Shown here one piece after another: positions 48,800 to 61,403 of a stretch of 64,000 bases of DNA; positions within the stretch are counted from its first letter, which is position 1, and every line of letters starts with the position of its first letter. The notes beneath the pieces are model-generated. The model made no database searches. It was not told where the DNA came from and saw nothing but the letters and a program-made list of their open reading frames with translations. Source of the stretch: Acanthochlamys bracteata (taxonomy: Eukaryota; Streptophyta; Magnoliopsida; Pandanales; Velloziaceae); contig CM034138.1 of assembly GCA_019914995.1 (NCBI GenBank), positions 6,578,535 to 6,642,534 on the forward strand, given 5' to 3'. A program made the translations under genes and the position numbers.

Positions 48800-49440
48800 G
48801 CCACCAATTTTGCTGTCTGGTGTTGGCAACCACTCTTTCCTTTTTAAATCGGAGCTGCTGAGAATAGAGAATAGACTTTTACTACAGTTGCACTTAGCTA
48901 CGCCCCCGCCCCACTCCAAAAAAAAAAGGTCGTGCTAGATGAACAAACCCACGGTGCTTTGTGGAAGTTAAACATGCTATGAATACTATTGGAGGAATGT
49001 GCATTGCAGCTTATGGAACAACTGGCTTTGGCTCTTACTATGGGGTTTTTTCCATTTTACATATTTCCATGCCCATAATCTCTTTTGAGTTTATATCTCT
49101 TCTGCAGTAATAAAGTAAGATATTCATTTATACAACAGGTTTACTTTTTCAAATGCTTAAAATATGCAAATCTTTCAGAATTCACAACAAAACTTGAAAC
49201 AAGAAGAGTACATGCATAAAGTTGACAACATCAATTCCAAAATCTGCTTCGCAACTGGCATTACCAGTAAAGAAACTGTAAGGATAGTTCTGCATTGCAT
49301 GTTTTTCAAGCGGAGTGGTGGTGATATAGGCTTGGGTACCTTCTCCTATTGAGGTGAGTTTTACTTTGGCTCAGTTAACATGATACCACAGCGCGCTGTA
49401 TGTGGGATTCTGATCTGTTAGCATGTACAAAGGAGATTAT

Positions 49441-49688
49441 GGGCATGTTTGGAAAAACTTTTCTTTCCCAATTTTTTATTTTATATTTTTCAATAAAGTT
49501 TTTATAATATTCTACAGAATTTTTTTAAAAATTTTAAAAGTACAAAAAAATTTTAGGTCGTGAAATCTTTTTATTAGTTATTTTTATTATTTTTTTAAAG
49601 TAAAAAAAATAAAGTTTGTTTTTTAAAAATTTCTAAAATATCTCTTTTTTTTAAAAATCTTTTTTTAATAAGCACTCTCAAACATCCC
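49441..49688. mobile_element. MITE, family 1, TTA(T) target duplication with empty site
   Basis: Ends GGGCATGTTTGGA and TCTCAAACATCCC are inverted repeats, and TTAT flanks both sides. Block B at 40668-40670 has the uninterrupted target. Confidence 0.8.
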
Positions 49689-49734
49689 TTATATATCTAA
49701 CTCAACTCTGCACGCTATTCCTAAAGGACTGTTA

Positions 49735-49983
49735 GGTGCGTTTAGGAAAGCTTTTCTCAAAAGCTCCTTTTTTTTTATTTTATATTTTTCGATACATCTT
49801 TTGTAAATATATAGAGAATTTATTTAAAATTTTAAAAAATATAGAAAAATTTCACACAGTAAGATTTTTCTATTATTTATTATTATTATTATTTTAGATA
49901 AAAAAATAGAATTTATTTTATAAAAAATAAAAATATTTTTTATTTTAGAAAAGTTCTATTTTATAAGTACTACTAAACGCCCC
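49735..49983. mobile_element. MITE, family 1, TTA target duplication with empty site
   Basis: Ends GGTGCGTTTAGG and CTAAACGCCCC, flanked by TTA on both sides (49732-49734, 49984-49986). Block B at 40713-40715 reads straight through with a single TTA. Confidence 0.85.
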
Positions 49984-50217
49984 TTAGAATAGCCGATATC
50001 GTCTGTTTGCCAAGTTGGGTGGATGTTGATACAGACTTGGGCATCCTCCTCTATTGCTCTTGAGTTTTTAAATGAGTTCTATCCAAGCTCAGTTAATATG
50101 GTATGTGTATTACCTTCTGTTAATACAGCTCTCTCATTAATCTAGAATTTTTTGAATTCAACCCAGATCCAATTTTAGGGAGACTTCTACTCTTAACTGG
50201 TGTTGGTTCTGTTCATA

Positions 50218-50472
50218 GAGCGTTTGGGAGTGTTTATAAAATAAAACTTTTCTGAAATAAAAAATATTTTTATTCTTTTTGAAAAACGAGCTCTATGTTT
50301 TTTACTTCTAAAAAAATTATAAAAATATACAATAAAAAGATTTCATTATGTAGAATTTTTTACATTTTTTAAATTTTTAAATAAATATTTTAGATACTTA
50401 TAAAATATGTATTGAAAAACGTAAAATTAAAAATTAAAAAATTTCGTTGGGGAAATATAAAGCCAAACGCCT
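50218..50472. mobile_element. MITE, family 1, shared by both duplicate copies
   Basis: Counterpart of 40951-41192 at the same position in block B'. Ends GAGCGTTTGGGAGTG and AGCCAAACGCCT. Confidence 0.65.
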
Positions 50473-50579
50473 ATAATTATTCTTAAACTGGAATGACCCT
50501 TGTATCTGTCAGTCAACTGTGATTCAAATTATTATGTTCATTTTACTCCGCTTCCTGTCAAGTTCATAATCCTCAACTT

Positions 50580-53360
50580 TAGAAGCTAATTGGGACAAAT
50601 TGTAGACAAGGTGAACTATATGTGTTGGATGAGTTGATTTGTTCCCTTTTTTCATTTAATTCAACTTCTTCGAACTTATATTTGTGGCATTCTAGACTTG
50701 GTCATGTTTGAGTCTCTTATTGAGATATATAGCTTCTAGAGGATTTCCGGATAATTTGCAATCACATGATATTTGGAATTGCATTGGTTGCAAACTCACA
50801 AAATTCTCTTCATATCTTTTAAGAGTAGTTCTTTTTTTTCTATTGCACCATTTGACTTTGATTCACTCGGATATGCAAAAATAAAGATGTAAAAATAGGC
50901 CAGGCCAAGCGGGCTAGCCCACCCATTTTTGTACCTATATGCGGAAACATGCTCCTATTGCTACAAAAAGAAGTACATGATATTATGTCATTTTCATCGT
51001 AATTACACTGCATATTGTTGATTTACGTTATGAAGTGTCTTTTTGAATTCGGTCTTTTAAGTTTTTTGTCAAAGCTAATTTAGAAAATTTTAATTTAGCT
51101 TATCAGAAAAGTAATTTTTTTATTTTTCTTTTCATATTTTTTAATATATTTTTTATAAATATCTAAAAAATTTATTTAAAAATTTAGAAAACATAGAAAA
51201 ATTTTACGCAGCGAGATATTTTTATTATTTTATTTGAGGTCAAAAAAATATAGTTCATTTTTTAAAAAGAATAGAAATATTTTCTATTTTCAAAAAGCTA
51301 TATTTTAAAAAAAAAATTTATATCAGATATGTTCTATTTTTAAAAAGCTCTATATTCTCATGCACACTTATATCAGATATGCTAGGTTCTATATGAAAAT
51401 TGATTAAACAAAGAGAAGGACGGAGAGGAGCAAGTAACAAAGTAGGGAGATGGTAGTTCGCTTGATAACATTTTTTGTTTAGGGATTTTTTGTTTCGTCT
51501 TTCGTGTTTCTTTTTATTTTGTTAGATATGAAAATTATTAACTATAATTTCTTTGCTCATGTTATGATGTAGCCTAATTATGATGATTTAATGGCAAAGT
51601 CTATGCTATTCGAAATTTTGTAATTGCTTATGAAGTATTCATTACCGTGTTTAATACTTTTGGATATTTGTTAAACATTTGATTGATTTAAGATTCATAT
51701 TGACATAGAGATATGATGTATAAATTAGTCTTTATGATGAATGCAACGAATTGCATTAGAGATAAAAATGTGATGTATAAATTAGTTTTTGTAGTGAATG
51801 AAATGAATTGTATGAGTGATAGAGATGTACTTTTAAGATTTGTGAAGTTAATATAAGATACCATAAAATTTAATGAGTTTTCTTGTATAATAATTAGTAT
51901 AGAGATATAGTTAATATAGGAAGCTATAGAATTTAATAAGTTTTCTGGTATGTTAATTCATATAAAGATATAGTGAGTTATTGTATGAAAATATTTTTTT
52001 TATAACTTGAGAAAGTATATCAAAGGAAATTTGATTTTCCAAATGTAAATAAATATAATCTTCAATAGTATGAATATGGAATTGAATTGCATTGTTATTG
52101 TGAAAATCAAATGCTCTAGCGCTTAAGTCATTGGAATTTCGTAAGTGTTAGTTTTAGTTTGGTTTGTTTCTTCAGTTTTAGTACTCACTTTCAAAAGTCG
52201 ATCGTTCAAATAACTTTTACTCTTCACTCTTCTTCAATTTTACTATTCAGTATTTAATAAATTAATCAATTCTTGTGCGAGCGATATTTTCTCATTATTG
52301 TATTATTTGTACGACTCGCACACTTGCGACAACGACAATGCTCTCTTTGATTATCTACTTATGTCGGAATGAGTTATGTAGAGAAGCTGTTCTTATAGCT
52401 ATCCATGTTATCATCAAAATTGCATCTTCTCAAACTTCATGTCTTTCTCCCTTTCATATGCTATATGGCCATGTTCCAGACATAACACATATTTTGTTCT
52501 CCACATAGTATAGACCGACAGAAGAATTATCGTTGCTTAATTGTATGTCTCTCGCATGTATTATTTTTTAAGCATATATCTTTTTTTTTTTCATTCCTAC
52601 TAGCACTCAACATTTTCTCTAACAAATGTTATTCACATCGATCTTTTCTTTAAAGATGCCAGTGATAGTTTTCCATCCTCCGATAATGGAAAACTATTAG
52701 TCACTTCCATTTTCCACTTACATTTCCTATTATTCTACTATATTTACTTCCTTTTAGTATTCATTCACAATCTTCGTCAGCCTACTTCTTATTCAAAAGC
52801 AATTTTAGATCGTCTTTGATAGCTTAGATATGGCTGAAAAACTCTCTATCTTGCAACGAATAGATACTTAGGGCTTACTATCATCTTGTAAAAATACTAT
52901 GAAGAAACTTTTGCTCTGGTTTCAAAAAATAACCACTATTCATTTCTTTATTGCAGCTCTGTTCGCCAGTGCAAATTACTTAAAATGAATGAGGATTTTG
53001 AGAACGAAGTTTATATAGTACCTCCGCAAGGTGTTTCTTGTAAGACTAGAAAGTGTGTATACTGGAAAACTTTATACAGACTCAAACAAGCTACTCGAGC
53101 TTATTACTTTTCTTGATTTTTCAAACTAGTTAGTTCTCATGATCTTACTAAGATGTTCATTAAGTTCACTTCATGTTGTATGATTCTTACTAATGATGAT
53201 AGGGATGCAATGTTGAAGACCGAATTAGCTCATCTACTTGAAATGAAATATTTCGGTCCGTTACGGTATTTTTAGATATTGAGGTAGCTTCGTCTCCTAA
53301 TTGATATCTTCTTTCTCGATCTAAATATACAACATATACACTTCAAACAACATAAATCAA
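50580..53360 (+). mobile_element. Fossil Ty1/Copia retrotransposon fragment
   Basis: In order on the plus strand there are traces of a GAG-pre-integrase domain (near 50690), an integrase segment (near 52380-52500) and a reverse-transcriptase segment (near 52980-53300), the Copia order. It is heavily broken, with many breaks and missing stretches, and no long terminal repeats were recognised. Part of its left portion also occurs in block B near 41300-41430, so it was present before the MATE duplication and is an old insertion. Confidence 0.7.
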
Positions 53361-53369
53361 GGGTTAATG

Positions 53370-53735
53370 AGTTAATTACACGCCACCTTTGTACATATTT
53401 TTGCCCTCTCACTTTTCAATAGTGATCAAAGTTAAACAGCTCCATTTGTTGTTTTATCGCTGTATTAATTTAGAAAGTTGGCTGTAAATTTTAATAATTA
53501 TTTTATCTTTATTTAGTTTTTAATTTAAATTTAAAATATAATATTTAATTATTTTAATATTTTTAGTTAATTAGTCCAGTCCATATATTAAGCATTATAA
53601 TTGGTATTTCAATTGACAACTTTGATTTTGATTTTATTTGATTTGATTTGATTTGATGAACCATATCTGTACGTATTAAGGGTAAAAAGTTGTTTACACG
53701 TGTGTGGTGGCGTGTCTTTGCTCATGAGTTTTGCA
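53370..53735. mobile_element. Possible MITE with ACACGCCACC ends
   Basis: ACACGCCACC near 53378 recurs as its reverse complement GGTGGCGTGT near 53708, with AT-rich non-coding sequence between, including a (TTTGA)n run at 53638-53656. Limits and class are uncertain. Confidence 0.4.
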
Positions 53736-54849
53736 AATATATGCCCACAATTCTGTTTCTGGAAGATTCAAGTCCTTCTCATAAATAGGAGAAATTTACA
53801 ATTAATAGAATAAACAATGACCATTTGACATTAACAAATAATCTCTATAATTAAACATACAAAGATTAATCTCCTATGCAAAAAAATAAACTTAGATAAC
53901 ACATAACTTTGTAAATTGTAAATAAATATTGCTATCATCCTCTTTGATAACTTACCTTTACCTCAATTATATCTACAGAGTACATAATATTATACGAAAA
54001 TATTCAATTTAATAATTAGGAATTATATATGGTTTCTGTCATAGTCACAGCCTTTTGAGTTCTGAAGACATTCCTCTGTTTTACAATGTCCAAAATCTAA
54101 CAATATGTTGCAACCTTTTGGTCACTGCATCAGCAGACCAATTTGTTGCAGTTTTGTAAAATCTGCAGTAGTGACAATGTATGGCAGTGACCAAGCTGAT
54201 GCAGTTTCATAAAATCTGCAGTAGTGACAATGTAGCAAAAAATAGTTGCCCTAATCACCACCAGCTTTCATTCGAGTTCAATGTGGATCTCGAGAAATAC
54301 CTCAGGCCGCTCATCGGAACAGAAGGCCAAAATATGGCAATACACGAACTAGGGGCTACACAAACACTGCCATAGCTCTAGAATAAATACGAGTAAAAGA
54401 TAACATATGCAACTCTTCTTCAACCAAGCCTTATTCCCTAACTGGAATATGCTACAGGATCCTTCCGCAAAGCATTCATTATAAAAAAGTCGAAATATAA
54501 CTTCTGTGATAATGAAGTTTAAAATTCAAACAATGAAGAATAAATGAGTACAAGAACATAGCCACACCCACACACAACTCATTAGCCATTTGTCTTAACA
54601 GTTTAGTATTTACCTATTATGCAATTATCTAATACAAACCTCAAAGAATTATTCCTGAAGTATATGAACGACCAAATCTTCAGGAATAAAAAATATTTGT
54701 AATTCTTTAAGGGGCATGGCAAATGAACTTCACAATAAATACTGATACGACAAGTATGATCAGGTTGCATTTTGTAGATAAAAGTAGAGGAATGAACCCA
54801 ACTAATACAAACTAAATGGATTAAGCATCCACTTAACTTCACCTTAAAA
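53736..54849. other. Spacer with a short tandem repeat, no gene seen
   Basis: Mostly AT-rich. Two adjacent copies of a roughly 52-base unit ending AAATCTGCAGTAGTGACAATG lie at about 54130-54232. No supported coding sequence. Confidence 0.5.
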
Positions 54850-55450
54850 GTATCCCAAACCTATCGAGGTCCTTTTCATGTTCATCTGGAACAAAGTGAA
54901 TGGAAAGTTCAGCGTCAGATAAGCTACACAATACTAAGAAAATTTCTATGCAATTAACTGAAGTAAAAGAAAGTAGACAAGATTACCCATTCAAAATTCT
55001 CCAGCAACAGTTATCTCTCTGAAGTTACAGCTGAAGATCTCATTTATTTGCAATGAGGTTTTGCGGTGTTGGTAACCAACAAATTCCTGCATTATGGTCA
55101 ATATTAGAAGTTAAAATAAATAAACTCCTTGCAAACTCATTTGAAAGTTGAAAGGGTAAAATAACAGATCAAAATAATGTAAACACTTTGATATTGTCTA
55201 TTTCTGACAAATATCTTTCCAGCTCATTGTTGTCAGCCTCAAGCTTTGCTGCGATGCTATCTGTTCGTTCAGTTAAGATTTCTTCAATAGTCATGAAGCT
55301 TCCATATTACAAACATTCACAGTTACATACCTTTCATTGACGATGATGGAATTCCTCAAGACTTATGGTTCACAAGAAGTATCCAGTCTGCTTCAGAGAT
55401 ATGCTCATCAATTGCAGCTTCTAGTTCCACTGTGTTATCAGGCATCTAAA
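54850..55450 (-). pseudogene. Unrecognised coding-like fragments, perhaps decayed exons
   Basis: Minus strand shows short coding-like blocks separated by intron-like AT-rich gaps. 55360-55446 reads MPDNTVELEAAIDEHISEAD, then WILLVNHKS and, in another frame, LEEFHHRQ. 55205-55300 reads TIEEILTERTDSIAAKLEAD, and 54998-55090 reads QEFVGYQHRKTSLQINEIF. The Glu/Leu-rich pattern suggests a coiled coil. The frame change within the first block suggests decay, though an unusual splice is possible. I do not recognise the family. Confidence 0.35.
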
Positions 55451-56474
55451 ACAACATACACAAGAATGTTGACTGATTCGAGATAACTTTGGGCATGATT
55501 GACAAAGTAAACGTTAGATGTATCCAATATTCTTTATGTCAAGCTTAAGATAAAAAAGGTATGCTTGATTTGTGATGCTAGATTTGTAAATTTACTCTTC
55601 AAATAACAACACAACGTACCATCCATGCATGGTATCCACCCAGAACAAATAGTAGCCAATAAGGATCAAATTGAGGTTTAACCATACTAATTATGGATAG
55701 CTATCATTTGAACTATCTATGTTAGTAAAATGCAAAAAGAAATACTTCTTGACATTCACTGCTGAAGCTGATGAGGAAGTTAGGAAACTGACTCACGATT
55801 AGTAAACAGTTGAGGTACCTTAAGAGCAATGGCCCCTATTCAAAATACATGCATTTTGACCATCATCATGCAAATTTTCAGACTTGTCCAAATTCTTAGA
55901 AAAATGTAGAAAAGGAGACTGACTTGGAGTCACCCCCGTAAGACATATTCTAATATGGTTAGAATCAATGCATCTAAAAGAATCAAATTTCCTAGTCACC
56001 TGTAATATAAACACCTAAATTCATACTAAGTTCTATTTGATTGACCCAAACAAAGGAAATAATCATCTTTACTGCCTCAATCTATAACGTGCTTCTGTAA
56101 GGACATGCCATTTCAAAACAATTCCTACCCGCAAATCTTACCTATGAGTAAACAATTCCTAGAATCTTTGCTACATTTTAAATGTTGAAAAAAAAAAAGA
56201 TAGATGCGTGTCATTGAGATGAACATAAGCAAGAGAAAAGATAATCAAGTAAGTCTATTTAAGAATAAGCAATCAAGTATAGTGCAATATCTAACTATCA
56301 ACATATCTATCCATAGTTGTCCTTCTGTGTGTAGTCTATGTATGTGTCAGTTGTGTAAAGCCTATCTAGCTATTTTAATTTGGGACATTATGATGAACCT
56401 CTATATCTATCTATCTATGTTCTGTCTGTCTATCAATTTAAACCTGAATATCTAGGTGAGCATCTATGTCATAT
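55451..56474. other. Spacer, no gene seen
   Basis: AT-rich; 56380-56480 contains TCTA/TCTG-type short repeats. Holds the 3' flank of the CAF1 gene on the minus strand. Confidence 0.5.
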
Positions 56475-57404
56475 CTATCTAATCATCAATCTAGAGAATC
56501 TCCACCTACTACTCTCCCACTCTGAAAGCCCGTAAATGGCTCCAGAGAAGTTACAAAAGGAATATCTTAAAATAGTGTCTCTAACCCGGATAAAGGTTCT
56601 GGCCGTGACTAAACTATCCGATCCAGCTTGGTGAGCAAGGCCAACATTCCTGTTCACACCCAAAGCAGTTGACACCTTATCTAACCCTCCTTTTAGTGAA
56701 TGGAAAGGCCTGATAATTTCCTTAATGTCATAAAGGTTTGGGAATATGAACTTCACAAGAGATTGAAAATCAGCCAGGGATTCAGGAAGAGGGCGACCAG
56801 TTAGGATCTTCACAAGCAACGAAATGTCGTAACCCCCATGGAAGGTGACCCAAGAAGTTCGAGAAAGAGGACCTACAAGACCAGAAGACCATAAAAGCTT
56901 TGCAAAATAACGTGAATCGATGCCGACTGCACGGTTCCGCTCAAAGTTGATGCCTTGCGAGCGGAGCAGAGTAATCGAGTCTTTGTTCTGCGGGTCTTTG
57001 TCTAGATCAAAATCACGGAAGTTGAATTCCCAAAGAACAGAAGAATATCCAGAAAGGCAAGGATCTGGCAGTCGGCCACACGAATCCGTCAATGTCAACC
57101 CGAGTTGAATAAGCTTCAATTGATCAACGTTTTCCTTCAGCAACTTGTAATTTTCCTCGGGTGAGAGTAAATAGTACGGTTTTGTTGATTGGACTAGGGT
57201 TCCCGGAAACTCGGTGTCGATTGAGACGATAGGATGCGTCTGAGAGAACCAGGAGATGGCAGAAACACAGAACTCCACCCGATGTTGTTCCACAACATCG
57301 ATCAAGACTCTAGATTCTTGATGGTTGCGGCCGCCGGCAAATTGGGCGTAGCGATGAGAATGGGGAAACAACGCGGCCGCGTCGCCGCAGAGCCGAACAC
57401 CCAT
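56475..57404 (-). CDS. CAF1: CAF1/POP2-type deadenylase, CCR4-associated factor 1 (intronless)
   Basis: One uninterrupted frame of 309 residues; most plant CAF1 genes also lack introns. It is a DEDDh-class 3'-5' exoribonuclease of the CCR4-NOT complex, which removes poly(A) tails from mRNA in the cytoplasm. All catalytic residues are visible: D63 and E65 in SIDTEFPG, D193 in WVTFHGGYD, and H258 with D263 in HQAGSDS. Other family marks are LKLIQLGLTLTD and WEFNFRDFD. The N-terminal 30 or so residues are Ala/His-rich and family-variable, and the C-terminus (about 295-309) departs from family sequence. The ATG at 57404 follows a leader with CT-rich sequence and no nearer upstream ATG in frame was seen. 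Stress-inducible plant CAF1s look like this, but induction cannot be read from the sequence. Confidence 0.93.
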   Translation of the reverse strand: MGVRLCGDAAALFPHSHRYAQFAGGRNHQESRVLIDVVEQHRVEFCVSAISWFSQTHPIVSIDTEFPGTLVQSTKPYYLLSPEENYKLLKENVDQLKLIQLGLTLTDSCGRLPDPCLSGYSSVLWEFNFRDFDLDKDPQNKDSITLLRSQGINFERNRAVGIDSRYFAKLLWSSGLVGPLSRTSWVTFHGGYDISLLVKILTGRPLPESLADFQSLVKFIFPNLYDIKEIIRPFHSLKGGLDKVSTALGVNRNVGLAHQAGSDSLVTARTFIRVRDTILRYSFCNFSGAIYGLSEWESSRWRFSRLMIR

Positions 57405-57560
57405 TGCAGTTGAAGAATCGATTGATCAAAGACTGAGATCGAAAACAGAGATTTTAGAGAGCGCGCGCGGGAAGTCGAAAGAAGAAGAAGAAATAAAAAG
57501 ATTAATAACGTCAACAAAAGAATAGTATGTATTTATAATTGAAAAACTTTCCTTAAGAAG
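57405..57560 (-). promoter_or_regulatory. 5' UTR and promoter side of CAF1
   Basis: On the minus strand a CT-rich leader (TTCTTCTTCTTTCGAC, GCGCGCTCTC) precedes the ATG. TATATATAG near 57570 (minus-strand CTATATATA) is a plausible TATA element. Confidence 0.45.
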
Positions 57561-57660
57561 AAGAAAGCTATATATAATACGGTTCAGATCTGTGGGATAA
57601 AGGGCATAAACGTACTTTTTACTGATAATAAAATTCCCTTCCATTAATTGACCTGTCTAG

Positions 57661-58079
57661 TCTTCTGTGCTCACTTGTATTGCAAATATATCCCCTAATC
57701 TTATTTTTGTATTATTTAAGTCCTCCTACTCCTAAACCATAAATTATTATACTTAGTAGAATAAACAACGACCATTTGACATTTATAATCCTAATAAGAT
57801 AAAAATTAAAAAAAGTAATTTCGTATGAAGAAACTTAAACTAATGCCTAATGTTTCACTATTAGAATATTATTTAAGAACTTTTACGTAACACATTCATA
57901 TTACTCCCAGTAAGAATTTAGTTAATTATCCTCCCTAGTTAAATTATGAATATTAACTAACATAATTAATAACAATTATAAATAGAACCTGTTCTCATTA
58001 GCTCGTTAATTTAAGTTGTTAATAATAAGAAAAATTATTTTATAAAATAATAACGAAGTGGAATAGCAGTAACTAACAA
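57661..58079. other. AT-rich spacer, nothing recognised
   Basis: No coding or repeat signal beyond AT richness. Confidence 0.5.
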
Positions 58080-58575
58080 GTTTGTTAAAATCGGGATTTT
58101 AGATAGAATCGTAAAATTGGGATCTTAAAGTAAAATCGTAAGATTTTACATACCGATACATTTTATGAAAGTTTTTTTCAATACAATTAAAAATCTTTTA
58201 TAAAAGTTTTCTAAATTTTTTTTAAAAAAAATTTTTAGTACATTTAAAAAAATTTTAAATTTCTTTTAAATTTTGTAAAAAATTACTCTATTTTTTATAA
58301 AAAATTTCTCAAAATTTAATTTTTTAAGAAAATCTTCAAACTTTTATAAAAAACTCTATAAAATTTTATAGAAAAATTCTTTCAAATATAGTTAATTACA
58401 AAAAATTCTTCAAAAGTAAAATCGTATAAGATCGGGATCTTACCGATTTTAAGATTTAAATCGGAATTTAGATGGGATTTTACTCAAAAAAAATTTATTT
58501 AAGATCGGGATTGTTTAGGTGAAGTAAAATCGTAAGATTTTAAGATTTAAATCGAAATTTTGATAACCTTGGTAA
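58080..58575. repeat. AT-rich repeat with AAAATCGTAAGATTTTA motif
   Basis: The semi-palindromic motif AAAATCGTAAGATTTTA and its variants (GATCGGGATCTTA, ATTTAAATCGGAATTT) recur several times on both sides of an AT-rich core, suggesting a foldback or MITE-like repeat. Class not assigned. Confidence 0.4.
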
Positions 58576-58780
58576 CTAATTATAATATTGCAATAAGGCT
58601 GGTAATATTGTAAAAGAAATGATAAGTGACATTCTTCTGCAAAGAGAAAAAAGAAAGGAAGTATTGCAAAAGACAGAGTAAGCCTAAATTTGCAAAGGCA
58701 GCGGTAAGGGGCTTAGTTATGCAAAACCCGTTAAATGCGAAGGAGAGCGGGCGTGATTATTATTATCACAAATGACAAAA

Positions 58781-58815
58781 CTAGCTCATAATCCGTGCTA
58801 CGCACGGGCAGAGTG
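58781..58815 (-). mobile_element. Candidate Helitron 3' end
   Basis: On the minus strand the hairpin CCCGTGCGTAGCACGG is followed 8 bases later by CTAG and then T, the classic Helitron terminus (hairpin, CTRR, insertion before T). The matching 5' TC end, expected at higher coordinates, was not found, so the body is undefined. Confidence 0.5.
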
Positions 58816-61403
58816 AATAATTTTATTTTCGTAGATGAATGGGTAGCTTTTTGAGTTAATATAACATATATTATGGACTGGTTAGTGCTGCTTATCTATT
58901 TTTATTTTATCTATTTTTTATTCTTCATTTTTTCAAAATCTTCTATACTGTTTTAAATAAAAATATTTTTATTCTATTTTGATAAATAAATTTATTATTT
59001 TTTATTAAAAAATAAATTATAAATAATAATAAATTTTATTATATAAAATTATTTAATAGTTTTTAATTTTATAAAAATTTGTAAAAGATTATTGAAAATG
59101 TGAATTGAAAAAATTAAAAAGCAATGGCTCCTAAATATAAATTCATATAAACATTAATTTACGTGCGTTCCAAATTTGAACAAATAGTTAAAAGAACAAT
59201 ACTACTAAATTCAAAAAGTTTATGATATATAAAGTGTGCATTCTTTTTCCCCAAAAATTCACTTCTCTCCCCAAAAATGCAATGCTTTTTCTTTGAGGAC
59301 GATAAAAAGTATGAATTAAGTTGGTGTTGATAACTTGATTAATACTAGGTTTAGTTTTGTCTTCAGAAAAAAAAATTTTAAATGAAAAAATAATTTTGTG
59401 AATAAAAATTTTAAAAACTTGATTAATCTCAGTATAAATATGTGAATTAAAAAAATACTAAAAAAGAGAACAATTTCAATATGGCAAATTTTAGGATTTT
59501 AAATGTAATATATCTATTGTGCAATGAAGGGTAGTATAATCTTAATCTTATATCAAAAGTGTATGTATAGATTGTATAATGGAAATTATAATTTATTATA
59601 ACAGTTGTGCATTATAAGTGTAACATTTATGATTCTGCGTCCCATAGTTGTGTAGTGCTTGAAAAAAGAATTATCTTTTTTTAGTTTTTAAGATTGACAT
59701 AGCTACTAAATTACAAATTTTGAATTAAATTTATCTCACTTTCAATTTTTCACTTTATAACACAAAAATATAAAAAATCACTTCCAGTTCACTTCAAGCT
59801 TACTTCTCTTTAAAAAAACAAAAAAGGAAAGTAACTAATAACACTATTTTATTAATTTATTTTTTAAAAAATTACTTTTAAGAACTCATTTTGAAGCTAA
59901 AAAAGGCACCCAAAATGCAAGTAATATTTTCTTATCAACACTAATTGATGATCTACGTGTAAATATTTAAGACGTCATCCACAAACTTGCAGTATTTGCA
60001 TTCAGCAAAAAATATTATCGAAGTTATTTTATATATTAAATTTGGGATATAATAATCACAATAGATATTTTTTTATTGAATGGCATACAAGTCAAACAAA
60101 AAAATTTAGTGTGAAGTGTACAACACACTTACAAGTGTTTAAATGTAGCTGAAGTTAACTTTTTCCGTCCAAATTTTGATTTCAATCGCTTCATGTATTA
60201 TAGTTACTATACGATTCACTTCATACTAAATTCTACTTAATATCAAAATTTTAATATAAAATTCTTATTTCACGTATTTCAGTTGTTATTCTGAATTTTA
60301 TTTTTACAAATTTTTACTTTTACGAAACTCATATGCTAAATTGATTTTCACACAATTAAAAACATGCCCTTATCTATGTTTTTTTTCTTGCGTAAAAGAA
60401 GATCCAGAAAGTTGAATATTAGAAGATTATCTTTAACATTATTATATAGCTTTTGTCTTATGCAATTCTTAATTACTCGCATTTAATTCTAATATAGTAT
60501 ATGTCAGGTTGTTTTATCCATAGTTGTGCTTTAGTCATATATGTTACTTTCATAATTTCAATCCCATAGATTCATAATTGAACAATTTAGGAATAGTAAA
60601 CAATTATAATTGAAGTACTTGGTTTGATTTGTAAGCAATGTTTTCTTTTATCGTAGGGATTTTCTTGTTATACATTTATCACCTATAATGATCTGTTAAT
60701 GTGAAAAGATTGTTCATTGTTTCTTCTATTTAATTGTAAATTTATGTTTTATGATTAACTGGACTTGAGTCTTCCAAAAATTGAAGTAGGGGAGCATATC
60801 TGTAAAACTCACTACCAAAATTAGGAATTTATGAATTTTATTTAGAATTGCTTAAACAAATATTTAGAATTTATTATAAAATTTTGTGAAAAACGAATTT
60901 ATCTTTTATCTTAAAGAAATAAATTATAGAAACATAAATTTTGTTATGTATACTTTATTTATATTTTTAAATAAAAAATCTAAAATATTATGTAACAATT
61001 TTAATGAATAATAAAGAAATAAAAAAGCGTTGAAACGAAGAGCCAAACTATTTCTATAATCTTAGGAGATAAAAGTACGTTTATGCAATTTATTCTTATT
61101 TTTTCTCACTGCAGATCTGGACCATGAAATAGAAAATCTAACGTTACAGATTGAGTCTTATAACAACTCTAACCATCTATACCAATTAAATCATCTATAA
61201 TAATTACTTATTATTTTTTTTATTTATACTTTTAATTAATTTTATTATAAATTTTACAAAATTTATTTAAAAATTTAATAAATATAAAATTTTACATTAA
61301 AATTTATTATTAAATACTTAATTAATTTTTTTAAATAAAAAATAAAAAATATTTTTAAATAGAATACAAATATATTTTTATTTTTTATTCACTTAATCTA
61401 TAA
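58816..61403. other. AT-rich intergenic region, no gene seen
   Basis: No coding signal on either strand. AT-rich MITE-like stretches occur (about 60140-60372, ending AAAACATGCCC). Any Helitron body ending at 58781 would lie here. Confidence 0.45.

Larger units (their letters stand above)
48687..52031 (+). repeat. Duplicate block B' (MATE 3' end and flank)
   Basis: Direct copy of 39941-42240, longer by about 1 kb. The extra length is accounted for by two MITEs (49441-49688, 49735-49983) and a larger remnant of a Copia element. Confidence 0.85.
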
